Source of the DNA: Chitinophaga skermanii | Lineage (GTDB): Bacteria > Bacteroidota > Bacteroidia > Chitinophagales > Chitinophagaceae | Length of the DNA: 64,000 bases | Direction of reading: 5' to 3' | NCBI RefSeq assembly: GCF_003259335.1 | Contig: NZ_QLLL01000006.1 | Location: forward strand, 434,001-498,000 | In this document: positions 51,753-59,780 of the stretch, piece by piece | Position numbering within the stretch: the first letter of the stretch is position 1 | Layout of the letters: each line of letters opens with the position of its first letter | The notes under the pieces: generated by a model | Databases searched by the model: none | The model's input: the letters and a program-made list of their open reading frames with translations, nothing else | What the model was told of the DNA's origin: nothing | Made by a program: the position numbers and the translations under genes

Positions 51753-52586
51753 TTATTTCTTTGCAACAACAGGTTGATTAAAAAACCTGCTGAAATACAA
51801 GAATTGGTAATGCACGGCATTGTCCCAGTATTTCCAATTATGCTCACCTGGGCGCTCGGTATAATCATGTTCAATGTTTAGATCGAGCAGCTTTTGGTGT
51901 AATTGCCTATTTACATCGATGAAGAAATCTTTCACACCACAATCGATGATAATCTTCACATCCCCGTTTTTAATCAAAGGCACTTGTGCTGTTGCCGTGT
52001 ATGCTTCCCATCTACCTGGGTTAGCACTGTACTCGCCCAAACGTTTCGCAATATCCCATTTCGTTGGAAAAGGCCTAAAATCTACGCCACCACTCATGCT
52101 GCCAATAGCTCCGAAAGTATCTTTATGACGCATACCTAAGTAAAGACCACCATGACCGCCCATGCTTAAACCCGTAATAGCACGGTGTTCGCGGTCGGCA
52201 ATTGTACGGTAATTTTTATCAGTATAGGCTACCAATTCCTTGGCAACAAAGGTTTCGTATTTGTATGCACTATCTACCGGCGAATCGAAATACCAACTGC
52301 CAATAGCACCATCCGGGCAAACAATAATGCACTGGTAAGTATCGGCTAAACTAGCGGTCGATTTCGCCGCCTTTACCCAAGCGGCATAATTACCACCGTA
52401 CCCATGCAATAAGTACACAACCGGGTAATGTTGCTTCTTTTTACTGCTATAACTATCTGGCAATATGACCACCGTAGGCGAATTCTTCTTCATGCTTTCG
52501 CTGTAAACGGCTATTGTATCCACTTTCGACGCCATGGCTTGCGTACCCAATAAGGCGCAAACCAAGATTAAGAATAAGTTTTTCAT
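51753..52586 (-). CDS. Secreted alpha/beta-hydrolase esterase (esterase D/antigen 85 type)
   Basis: A 277-residue hydrolase with signal peptide (MKNLFLILVCALLGTQAMA). Catalytic features: the oxyanion region YPVVYLLHGYGGNYAAW, the nucleophile elbow ITGLSMGGHGGLYLG, an acid in DCGVKDFFIDVNR and the histidine in ERPGEHNWKYW. The family includes acetyl-xylan and feruloyl esterases and S-formylglutathione hydrolase. The signal peptide points to an extracytoplasmic carbohydrate esterase, perhaps linked to the neighbouring susCD loci. It is divergent from the SPFH gene. Confidence 0.9.
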   Translation of the reverse strand: MKNLFLILVCALLGTQAMASKVDTIAVYSESMKKNSPTVVILPDSYSSKKKQHYPVVYLLHGYGGNYAAWVKAAKSTASLADTYQCIIVCPDGAIGSWYFDSPVDSAYKYETFVAKELVAYTDKNYRTIADREHRAITGLSMGGHGGLYLGMRHKDTFGAIGSMSGGVDFRPFPTKWDIAKRLGEYSANPGRWEAYTATAQVPLIKNGDVKIIIDCGVKDFFIDVNRQLHQKLLDLNIEHDYTERPGEHNWKYWDNAVHYQFLYFSRFFNQPVVAKK

Positions 52587-52675
52587 ACCAGGAAAATAAA
52601 AAACAGCCTTGAATTATTACAGCCGCCGATCAATTTTATTGATTTCGAAGAACTTAAAGCTCCCGGAAAAATGAT

Positions 52676-52706
52676 TTTGATTTGTCGTCATTTCAATGTA
52701 AGTTTG
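52676..52706 (+). promoter_or_regulatory. Full-consensus promoter of the SPFH operon
   Basis: TTTG (52676-52679), 19 bases, TAAGTTTG (52699-52706): all ten fixed positions match. The predicted start near 52710 leaves a leader of about 30 bases. Confidence 0.85.
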
Positions 52707-52739
52707 ATATCAATTTGATATTAACATAAAAACCTTGCT

Positions 52740-53615
52740 ATGGAAAAAATTATTAAGCCCGTGTCGGGATACCTCGCGTTTGTTTTGGCCATTGTGCTGT
52801 TTTTTGGGTCGATTGCATGTTTTGCTATTCAGCCTTCTTTAGAAGTGCCGAGTGCTGGGTTGATTATTCTCGGTATTGTTGCGTTTATCGCGTTTGTGTT
52901 TGTTGCTAAAGGCATTATGATTGTAAACCCCAATCACTCCCGCGTGCTTACTTTCTTCGGTAAATACGTTGGCTCGGTAAAGGAAAACGGTTTGTTATGG
53001 GTAAACCCTTTATACAAATCCACGAATATCTCTTTACGTTCGAATAACCTCAACGGTCAAACTTTAAAGGTGAACGATAAAATGGGTAACCCCATCGAAA
53101 TTGCAGCGGTTATTGTATGGCATGTTAGTGATACCTACCGTGCTGCTTTTGAAGTGGATAACTACGCACAATATGTAACCATTCAAAGTGAAGCAGCGGT
53201 TCGTCACCTAGCGGTTTCTTGCCCTTACGATCGTATGGAAGACGAAAGTGCAGAGATTACTTTACGTGACGGTGGCGACAGGGTGAATGAATTATTAGAA
53301 CAAGAACTCAACGAACGTTTAAAACCAGCCGGTATTGCTGTTCGCGAGGCTAGAATTAGCCACCTTGCTTATGCGCCTGAAATTGCAGGTGCTATGTTGC
53401 AACGCCAGCAAGCTACGGCCATTGTTGCTGCACGTAGTAAAATCGTGGAAGGTGCTGTAGGTATGGTGGAAATGGCCTTGGAACAATTATCACGTAAACA
53501 GATTGTAACGTTGGATGAAGAGAAGAAAGCGGCTATGGTAAGCAATTTAATGGTTGTGTTATGTGGTGAAAAAGCAGCTACGCCTGTATTGAACACGGGT
53601 TCTTTGTACCAATAG
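52740..53615 (+). CDS. SPFH/band 7 domain membrane protein
   Basis: A 291-residue stomatin/flotillin-like protein. Two adjacent membrane segments (about 9-30 and 37-58) are followed by an SPFH domain (IMIVNPNHSRVLTFFGKYVGSV through YAPEIAGAMLQRQQA) and a helical C-terminus (AIVAARSKIVEGAVGMVEMALEQLSRKQIVTLDEEKKAAMVSNLMVVLCG). Members oligomerise into membrane microdomains. It is followed after 31 bases by a small ribbon-helix-helix gene, an arrangement that suggests the two proteins work together. Confidence 0.92.
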   Translation: MEKIIKPVSGYLAFVLAIVLFFGSIACFAIQPSLEVPSAGLIILGIVAFIAFVFVAKGIMIVNPNHSRVLTFFGKYVGSVKENGLLWVNPLYKSTNISLRSNNLNGQTLKVNDKMGNPIEIAAVIVWHVSDTYRAAFEVDNYAQYVTIQSEAAVRHLAVSCPYDRMEDESAEITLRDGGDRVNELLEQELNERLKPAGIAVREARISHLAYAPEIAGAMLQRQQATAIVAARSKIVEGAVGMVEMALEQLSRKQIVTLDEEKKAAMVSNLMVVLCGEKAATPVLNTGSLYQ

Positions 53616-53646
53616 TTGTAAAAACTGTTACGTGTAAACGAAAATC

Positions 53647-53838
53647 ATGGCTATGAGTAAAGAAAAGAAATCATTCGTGTTGCGATTGGATGCCGATACT
53701 TACAAAGCGTTGGAGAAATGGGCTGCGGATGAATTTAGAAGCGTGAATGGTCAACTTGAATGGATCATTGCCAAAGCGTTAAAAGAATCGGGCCGTGGGG
53801 CTAAAACAACGGAAAAAAAGTCGTCCTCTTCACAGTAG
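53647..53838 (+). CDS. Small ribbon-helix-helix (Arc-like) protein
   Basis: A 63-residue protein. KKSFVLRLDADTYKALEKWAADEFRSVNGQLEWIIAKAL has the beta strand, two helices and spacing of an Arc/MetJ-type ribbon-helix-helix domain. A lysine- and serine-rich tail follows (about 50-63). Two ATG codons lie six bases apart. The gene lies immediately after the SPFH gene and probably shares its promoter, so the protein may be a cytoplasmic partner or autoregulator rather than an antitoxin; no toxin gene is adjacent. Confidence 0.85.
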   Translation: MAMSKEKKSFVLRLDADTYKALEKWAADEFRSVNGQLEWIIAKALKESGRGAKTTEKKSSSSQ

Positions 53839-53952
53839 TAACGCGGTTGAAGTGAGTGACACAACGATAGTTCAATAGCGATCTCAACGATTGCCACACA
53901 TAAGCAGAGGAAAGAAGTCTTTCTATTGATGCTTAACTACTCCTTAGAATGA

Positions 53953-53985
53953 AAACGGTCTCTATTTCGTAGAGACCGTTTCTTT
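53953..53985. terminator. Bidirectional terminator between convergent genes
   Basis: AAACGGTCTCTA (53953-53964) pairs perfectly over 12 bases with TAGAGACCGTTT (53970-53981), with a T-rich tract on both strands. Confidence 0.88.
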
Positions 53986-54006
53986 TATATGCTACTTTCG
54001 TGGCGA

Positions 54007-54675
54007 TTATTCAAAGTTTAGTGCAATTCTTTTATAGTACGCATTTGTTTTGAAGTTAGATGGCAATGCTTTGAAAATTGCGATGGCATCGTCTTCGGAA
54101 ACAAGGGGCATAATTTCGTTACGGAGGATGACTAAGTTCGCGAAGGTAGTAGGATATTGCGTCATATACTCTTGTGCATATCTTAATACATCATCTTGTA
54201 AACCGGCGATCTTTTCTTTGAAGGCCTTTTGCTCGGCTTCCGTCATTTTATTGGCTTTAAAGCGCTCCAGCTCTACGTATACATGGTTCAATTCCTTTAC
54301 CAAGGGCAAGAAAGCTTTGTGGTATACTTGGATGCTTTGATTATCGGCATTCAGGGTATTTTTACTGTTGATCACCGGCCAATCGGCGTAGTGGCCTTCT
54401 ATATTGAACACGCCTCTTTCGTAGGTAAACATCATACCTGCTTTATTCCCGTCAATTAAGAAACTGAATACTTCGCTTTGCAAGGCATCGGCAGGTAATA
54501 CAATGGAGAACTCGTCGAACTGATCGAGCTTTACGGAGGTATAGGGCTTGTCGGTTCCTTCACGGTATATTTGAATGGTACGGCCGTTGCCGCCATTTAT
54601 TTTACCGTTGATTTTCATTTGGGCATGCGTGGTGATGCACAAAACGAGGGCCAGTAGGGATAAGAGGTATTTCAT
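54007..54675 (-). CDS. Exported DUF4369-like protein, paralogue of the next gene
   Basis: A 222-residue protein with a signal peptide (MKYLLSLLALVLCITTHAQ). The first part, MKINGKINGGNGRTIQIYRE, and the beta-rich region to about residue 100 resemble the DUF4369 domain that usually precedes a thioredoxin domain in Bacteroidota TlpA-like reductases. The second half is helical (NHVYVELERFKANKMTEAEQKAFKEKIAGLQ, YMTQYPTTFANLVILRNEI). No CxxC motif is present, so it cannot be a reductase itself. It lies 53 bases downstream of its paralogue. Confidence 0.75.
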   Translation of the reverse strand: MKYLLSLLALVLCITTHAQMKINGKINGGNGRTIQIYREGTDKPYTSVKLDQFDEFSIVLPADALQSEVFSFLIDGNKAGMMFTYERGVFNIEGHYADWPVINSKNTLNADNQSIQVYHKAFLPLVKELNHVYVELERFKANKMTEAEQKAFKEKIAGLQDDVLRYAQEYMTQYPTTFANLVILRNEIMPLVSEDDAIAIFKALPSNFKTNAYYKRIALNFE

Positions 54676-54728
54676 GATGCAAGATTACAATTTCGGCTGC
54701 GCCTGGACATTACCAACTTGTGGGTATT

Positions 54729-55397
54729 TTATTGTTCATCCGTTTCCAAAGGTTCGTTGCGTTCTTTAATACGCAAGGCAAATGGATTCTTTTGTAATTC
54801 CGGGGCCAAAAGTTTCAATAACTCATCGTAATCGGTATCACCCAGTTCGTATTGAATGGCAATGAGGCTGGCGAAGCTTTTAGGATGGCTTTTCACATAT
54901 GCCGTTGCGGCGGTTTGCAGTTCTTTTAAGAGGTTATCGGATTTGTTCTGCAAAGCGATGCCTTTAGCAGTATCTTCCCCATCCCATGCATCTACTTCTT
55001 GCTGTAAATCCATGGCCCGCTCTAAAAACGGGTAAAAGGCTTCTAAGTAGTTCTGGATGCCCCAGTTAATACCATCTAACTTCGACGATTTATCGGCCAA
55101 GGGCCACAATTTATAAGCCGATTGTATGGTAAAAGAGCCATTATCCGGCACTATGAAACAAGCACCGGGTCTTCCTTCCAACTTCACGGCAAAAACTTCA
55201 TATGGCAGTGTTTCCTTGGGAAATACGAGGGTGAATTGCTCATTCTTCACATAGGTTACCTTTACGGTATCTTCCGAGTTTTCGCGGAATAGGATCACCT
55301 TTTTCCCTTCTGCACCGGTTACTTTGCCGTTCAATTTCATTTGTGCGAAGCTGGGCAAAGCAGCCATAAGGCATAATACGAGTAAAACCTGTTTCAT
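54729..55397 (-). CDS. Exported DUF4369-like protein
   Basis: A 222-residue protein from the ATG at 55397 (signal peptide MKQVLLVLCLMAALPSFAQ). The open frame continues upstream but runs through the terminator of the M1 peptidase gene, so that part is not coding. It has the same layout as the downstream gene: MKLNGKVTGAEGKKVILFRE, then a helical half with YVKSHPKSFASLIAIQYELG. Both lack a thioredoxin domain. The equal length of the mature proteins points to a gene duplication. A periplasmic binding or folding role is possible but not shown. Confidence 0.75.
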   Translation of the reverse strand: MKQVLLVLCLMAALPSFAQMKLNGKVTGAEGKKVILFRENSEDTVKVTYVKNEQFTLVFPKETLPYEVFAVKLEGRPGACFIVPDNGSFTIQSAYKLWPLADKSSKLDGINWGIQNYLEAFYPFLERAMDLQQEVDAWDGEDTAKGIALQNKSDNLLKELQTAATAYVKSHPKSFASLIAIQYELGDTDYDELLKLLAPELQKNPFALRIKERNEPLETDEQ

Positions 55398-55423
55398 GGT
55401 ATAAATGTACACGATTGGCCATA

Positions 55424-55458
55424 AAAAAAGCGGTCTTCTCGACGAAGACCGCTTTTTT
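55424..55458 (-). terminator. Terminator of the M1 peptidase gene
   Basis: GCGGTCTTC (55430-55438) pairs perfectly with GAAGACCGC (55444-55452), with an A-run and T-run on either side (bidirectional look). It lies 28 bases past the stop codon. Confidence 0.85.
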
Positions 55459-55479
55459 GAATATACAAGTGCAAAAAGT

Positions 55480-57816
55480 TTATTTACCCTGTTGTGCTTT
55501 CTGCATTGGGTTACCACCGGTAGAAGCACCGCGTGGCGCCATTTGCATTTTGAACAACTCGAATTTAGATGGCGTTGCGCTGCGTGGCCAAACGTTATTC
55601 GATTCGTCGATATCTGCTGTTTCGCGGTATGGATCGATTTTAATCGAAGCCACTTGCTTTTCTTTCGCAAATACTTTCGTGATATTGTTTTCGTTTTTAC
55701 GCCAGATGTAAGCAGAAATTCTATCTACTTCTTTCGTTCCATCTGTGTACGTCCACTCAACAATTACCGGCATTACTAAGCCACCTACGTTTGATAAACT
55801 TAATTCGTAGAAGTTCACTTTACCATCGTAGATTTTTCTTTCTTCCGGTGTAAGGCTAGCGAGCATTTTATTATACTCTTCTTTCTCGGCAGGGCTTACT
55901 GCATAACGATCCCACTTGTTGTAGAAATCCAATAAGCTAGTATCCTGGTCAACCGCGAATTTGATGCCTTCTTTTTTATTACGCTCACGGGAAATGTGGT
56001 TCATCGATTTCTCCGCTTCTGCTTGTGCATACTTATTCTCTACCGCCGGGCTCTTCGTATCTAAACGGAACCATTTCACATCGTTCAATGAAATATCAAC
56101 CGCGTCTGTGCTAAAGAACCAACCTCTCCAGAACCAGTCTAAATCCACTGCCGATGCATCTTCCATTGTTCTGAATAAATCTGCCGGTGTTGGATGTTTA
56201 AATGCCCAACGACGCGCATATTCTCTAAAGGCGAAGTCGAATAATTCTCTACCCATTACTGTTTCACGCAAAACGTTTAAAGCAGTAGCCGGTTTAGAGT
56301 AAGCGTTCGGACCGAAGTTGATGATGTTTTCGGAGTTGGTCATAATTGGCTCCAATTGATCTTTCGGCAACTTCATGTAGTCAACAATTTTGTAAGCAGG
56401 GCCACGTTGAGAAGGATAGTTGTTATCCCATTCTTGCTCTGCTAAGAATTGACAGAAGGTGTTCAAACCTTCATCCATCCATGTCCATTGACGTTCGTCG
56501 GAGTTTACGATCATTGGGAAGAAGTTGTGACCTACTTCGTGAATGATTACACCGATGGCACCGTATTTCGTTGCTTCAGAGTAAGTACCGTCTTTTTCGG
56601 CACGACCGTAGTTGAAGCAAATCATTGGGTACTCCATACCGTTCGATGCTTCTACTGAAATAGCTACTGGGTAAGGATATGGAATGGTATGTTTAGAATA
56701 TACTTTCAACGTGTGTGCAACAGCTTTTGTAGAGTACTTGCGGTACAAAGGATAAGCCTCAGGACCGTAGTAGCTCATAGCCATTACTTTCTTGCCTTCG
56801 ATAGGGGTTGCCATAGCATCCCATACGATACGGCGGCTAGACACCCAAGCGAAATCGCGTACGTTATCGGCTTGGTATACCCATGTTTTTTTACCGCTAG
56901 CTTTAGACTTCATCGCGTTTTTCGCTTCGTCGAGTGTTACCACTTCTACGATATCGTTCGACGATTGTGCTTTCTGCCAACGTTGGAATTGTGCTGGAGA
57001 TAATACTTCTTTGTAGTTCTGACATTCGCCAGTAGCACCAATTACGTGGTCGGCAGGAACAGTCATTTTTACTTTGAAGTTACCGAAGGTTAAAGCGAAC
57101 TCGCCACGACCGGTGAACTGTTTGTTTTGCCAGCCTTGGAAATCGCTGTAAACAGCGAGGCGTGGGTACCATTGTGTCATCGTGTACAAGTAGTTACCAT
57201 CTTCTTTAAAGAATTCGTAACCACCGCGACCGCCAACCGTCATACGATCGGAAATATTGTACCACCATTCAACTTTGAAGCGAAATTTTTCGCCCGGTTG
57301 CAACGTTTTAGGAAGGTCGATACGCATCATGGTTTGGTTGATGGTGTACGGGATGGCTTTACCGGTAGCAGCATCAGTAACAGTAACGATTTTCACCCCT
57401 AAGTCTAAGTTCTTAGGCATCAAATTAGACAATTGGCGCATGTTGGTGCGTTCGCCTAGTTTACTTTCATCGAAGCTGTTGTTATCGCTTTTGGGGTCGT
57501 GCTCGTTTTCATCGAGTTGCAACCACAAGTAAGTAAGAGGATCGGGGGAATTGTTGAAATAGGTAATGATTTCAGACCCTTTGAGGATTTGTTTCTCATC
57601 GTTCAGTTCCGCTGTGATGTCGTAGTCTGCACGTTGTTGCCAGTATTTAGGACCTGGTGCACCAGAAGCAGAGCGGTACATGTTTGGATCTTGGATCATT
57701 GTTCCCAGTTGTTCGAACTTATTCCCGTGGTTCGAACCGGGATTGTTGTTGTGTTGTGCTTTTGCCAACAGCGCACCGCATAGAATCGCTGTTGTACAAA
57801 AAATTTGCTTCATCAT
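55480..57816 (-). CDS. M1 family zinc aminopeptidase
   Basis: A 778-residue secreted metallopeptidase (signal peptide MMKQIFCTTAILCGALLAKAQ). The N-terminal beta domain carries YDITAELNDEKQILKGSEIITYFN. The catalytic domain has HEVGH at 426-430 and the third zinc ligand E449 in WMDEGLNTF (HExxH-x18-E). GMEYPMICFNYG replaces the usual GAMEN-type exopeptidase loop. A C-terminal beta domain follows (VEWTYTDGTKEVDRI). It probably trims peptides in the periplasm. HupE and DUF6702 genes lie just upstream, a grouping also known in other Bacteroidota. Confidence 0.92.
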   Translation of the reverse strand: MMKQIFCTTAILCGALLAKAQHNNNPGSNHGNKFEQLGTMIQDPNMYRSASGAPGPKYWQQRADYDITAELNDEKQILKGSEIITYFNNSPDPLTYLWLQLDENEHDPKSDNNSFDESKLGERTNMRQLSNLMPKNLDLGVKIVTVTDAATGKAIPYTINQTMMRIDLPKTLQPGEKFRFKVEWWYNISDRMTVGGRGGYEFFKEDGNYLYTMTQWYPRLAVYSDFQGWQNKQFTGRGEFALTFGNFKVKMTVPADHVIGATGECQNYKEVLSPAQFQRWQKAQSSNDIVEVVTLDEAKNAMKSKASGKKTWVYQADNVRDFAWVSSRRIVWDAMATPIEGKKVMAMSYYGPEAYPLYRKYSTKAVAHTLKVYSKHTIPYPYPVAISVEASNGMEYPMICFNYGRAEKDGTYSEATKYGAIGVIIHEVGHNFFPMIVNSDERQWTWMDEGLNTFCQFLAEQEWDNNYPSQRGPAYKIVDYMKLPKDQLEPIMTNSENIINFGPNAYSKPATALNVLRETVMGRELFDFAFREYARRWAFKHPTPADLFRTMEDASAVDLDWFWRGWFFSTDAVDISLNDVKWFRLDTKSPAVENKYAQAEAEKSMNHISRERNKKEGIKFAVDQDTSLLDFYNKWDRYAVSPAEKEEYNKMLASLTPEERKIYDGKVNFYELSLSNVGGLVMPVIVEWTYTDGTKEVDRISAYIWRKNENNITKVFAKEKQVASIKIDPYRETADIDESNNVWPRSATPSKFELFKMQMAPRGASTGGNPMQKAQQGK

Positions 57817-57873
57817 AAGCTTCGTCGATTAGAGATTTAGATCTTAGCTAATATATATAAGTGTCAAGTATAA

Positions 57874-58461
57874 CTATTGGAATAACTCCGGCAAGCGTTC
57901 CCCTACCATCATAAACGCGATACCAAAAATGGCTGCCGAAACAAAAATCACCCAATCACGCTTTTTCACACGACCGAGTTGGAGTACCAAGGCGGTGATG
58001 ATGAGGATGGCCAATACGATAATAATTTGACCAAACTCCAAGCCCAAGTTAAAAGCCAGCAAAGGCATCGTAATGTTTTCTTGGCTACCTAAGAGGCTTT
58101 TTAAGTAATTGGAGAAGCCCATTCCATGAATCAATCCAAAGAATAAGGCAAAGAAATAATTCAACTGCACACGTTGTACATCTTTCCCTGCACGGAAAAC
58201 GTTGGTCAAGGCTGTGATAACAATCGTAACTGGAATTAAAAATTCAATCAAACTCATCGGTACTTTCACAATGTTGAGTACGCTTAAAGCGAGTGTAATG
58301 GAATGACCAATCGTGAAAGCAGTGACTAGGATTAGTACCTTTTTCCAATCTTTCATGGTGTACAATGCGCAGAGTGCCATCACGAATAAAATATGATCAT
58401 AACCGTTAATATCAACAATATGCTTCCAACCTAATTGAAAATACAGTCCAAACTCGTCCAT
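57874..58461 (-). CDS. HupE/UreJ family membrane protein
   Basis: A 195-residue integral membrane protein with about six helices. ININGYDHILFVMALCALY near the N-terminus (GxDHIxF) and YFFALFFGLIHGMGFSNYLK carry the histidines and aspartate conserved in HupE/UreJ proteins, proposed nickel or cobalt permeases. No hydrogenase or urease gene is in the window, so the transported metal is unknown; metal supply to the adjacent metallopeptidase is a speculation. It is divergent from the DUF6702 gene. Confidence 0.88.
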   Translation of the reverse strand: MDEFGLYFQLGWKHIVDINGYDHILFVMALCALYTMKDWKKVLILVTAFTIGHSITLALSVLNIVKVPMSLIEFLIPVTIVITALTNVFRAGKDVQRVQLNYFFALFFGLIHGMGFSNYLKSLLGSQENITMPLLAFNLGLEFGQIIIVLAILIITALVLQLGRVKKRDWVIFVSAAIFGIAFMMVGERLPELFQ

Positions 58462-58477
58462 GGCATAGAAATTTGTA

Positions 58478-58485
58478 TAATTTTG
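58478..58485 (+). promoter_or_regulatory. -7 box upstream of the DUF6702 gene
   Basis: TAATTTTG, exact TAnnTTTG, giving a leader of about 43 bases to the ATG at 58532. No -33 TTTG at the expected distance. Confidence 0.45.
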
Positions 58486-58531
58486 GTAAGTTTACCAACT
58501 TAGATCCAATTATTCAATAACATTTTTTTTG

Positions 58532-59020
58532 ATGGGGTTATTATTATGTAAATGGTTGTTCCCGGTTTGGCTGTTGGGTTACCATCCTTTTTATGTGAGT
58601 GTTACGGAAATCAAACACAATGCTGCGGCCAAATCACTGGAAGTAAGCAACCGTATTTTCTATGACGACTTGGAGCGCGGCATTAAGAATCAATACCATG
58701 TAAACTTCGATATTATGAAACCGGCTAATCGCCCGCAAGTAGATTCGTTGATTTCGAAATATATTCAATCACACTTTAGTGTGACGGTTGACGGTAGAAA
58801 TGTGTCGTTGAAATATCTCGGTTATCAAATTGAAGAAGATGCGGCTTGGTGTTTTTTTGAAGGTGCAAATGTACCTGCGGCAAAAAAGGTACAAGTGAAA
58901 ACGGATATTCTTTATGCCGAACACAAGGAACAAATTAACATGCTACATGTGATCGTAAATGGCAACCGTAAAAGCACGAAACTCGATTATCCTAACACGA
59001 TCGCCGATATCAATTTCTAA
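58532..59020 (+). CDS. DUF6702 family exported protein
   Basis: A 162-residue protein from the ATG at 58532; a TTG one codon earlier is also in frame. The N-terminus is hydrophobic (MGLLLCKWLFPVWLLGYH), fitting a signal peptide. HPFYVSVTEIKHNAAAKSLEVSNRIFYDDLE is the typical start of the DUF6702 domain. The rest is beta-rich with acidic patches. It is divergent from HupE, with which it often shares a locus. Function unknown; a role in metal handling has not been shown. Confidence 0.82.
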   Translation: MGLLLCKWLFPVWLLGYHPFYVSVTEIKHNAAAKSLEVSNRIFYDDLERGIKNQYHVNFDIMKPANRPQVDSLISKYIQSHFSVTVDGRNVSLKYLGYQIEEDAAWCFFEGANVPAAKKVQVKTDILYAEHKEQINMLHVIVNGNRKSTKLDYPNTIADINF

Positions 59021-59140
59021 CCTCCTTCTCCTCTTCATCCAACCATCCTGCTTACCACTACAAAGCGCCCCCATTTCGCTTTGTATTAGCCTGTATGGCT
59101 GTTGTTACTCGAATGTACAACCCCTTATGCAAGAAAAAAA

Positions 59141-59240
59141 ATGCAGTGCCGGATAGTGCCGGAAAAGACCGCTTTTTGCCGGATTATGCCGGATTATGCC
59201 GGATTGTGCCGCTTTATGCCGCTTTATGCCGGAATATGCC
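59141..59240. repeat. 10-base tandem repeat in strict phase
   Basis: Ten units in exact 10-base register, each ending in CC: types GGATTATGCC (59181-59190, 59191-59200), GGATTGTGCC (59201-59210), GCTTTATGCC (59211-59220, 59221-59230) and GGAATATGCC (59231-59240), preceded by less regular ATGCAGTGCC, GGATAGTGCC and GGAAAAGACC. The core is TGCCGSWTTA. Intergenic, downstream of the DUF6702 gene. Confidence 0.88.
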
Positions 59241-59309
59241 GGTTTCTCTCAAACACTGCACTCCGAACAACAGTGAAAAAATCGAGTAAAATCAAGGGTT
59301 TCAGCCGAT

Positions 59310-59496
59310 GAAAGTCGACAAAAGGCTTACTGCCCCCCTGGAAACACTGGGAAAAGTGCCCAAAATGTCGGTAGAGAGTCGGCAAAAGGCTTACAACATG
59401 TCGACTGGCACTGGGTGAAAGTCGGTGAAGAGTCGGTGGAATGTCGGTAACGAGTCGGTAAGCGCTTGGTAAATAGTCGGTGAATGCTTGGCAAAG
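59310..59496. repeat. Degenerate 11-base tandem repeat, about 17 units
   Basis: Best units: AGTCGGTGAAG (59420-59430), AGTCGGTGGAA (59431-59441), TGTCGGTAACG (59442-59452), AGTCGGTAAGC (59453-59463), GCTTGGTAAAT (59464-59474), AGTCGGTGAAT (59475-59485) and GCTTGGCAAAG (59486-59496). Degenerate units with the same period run back to 59310, with one single-base phase slip. Three more 11-base units of the type ATATTGGAAGA lie at 59612-59644. The unit resembles the GAGCCGGGTGA type at 23.2 kb. The remaining intergenic sequence (59021-59140, 59497-59735) holds nothing else recognised. Confidence 0.8.
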
Positions 59497-59733
59497 AAGC
59501 ACTTGTGTTCGAATGGCAGTTTTGGAACTGGGTTACGCGATGTAAAACTAGCCATCATCCAGTTGGATATGAAGGTACATTCATCTCGAATATAGCCGAC
59601 ATATATCTCCCATATTGGGATAATATTGGAAGAACATTGGAAGATATTATAAAACCCACTGCGAGAAATAGGCGCTTTGCCTTTTCGCACCTCGTAAATT
59701 GACAATCTCCCCCTATAAAGGGCAAATCACGAA

Positions 59734-59775
59734 CTAAAAAAGCCTTCTGTACAAACTGTAGAGAAGGCTTTTTTT
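59734..59775 (-). terminator. Terminator of the 59.8-64 kb operon
   Basis: AAGCCTTCT (59740-59748) pairs perfectly with AGAAGGCTT (59762-59770), with an inner TACA/TGTA pair and long A/T runs on both sides. Confidence 0.85.
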
Positions 59776-59780
59776 GTGGC

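Noticed and set aside
55398-55670. 91-codon upstream extension of the DUF4369-like gene.
   Set aside because: It passes through the terminator and end of the M1 peptidase gene and would hide the signal peptide that begins at 55397.
57730-57760. GTGGTTCGAACCGGGATT resembles the T-loop of a tRNA.
   Set aside because: It lies inside the M1 peptidase coding sequence and no acceptor or anticodon stem can be built around it.
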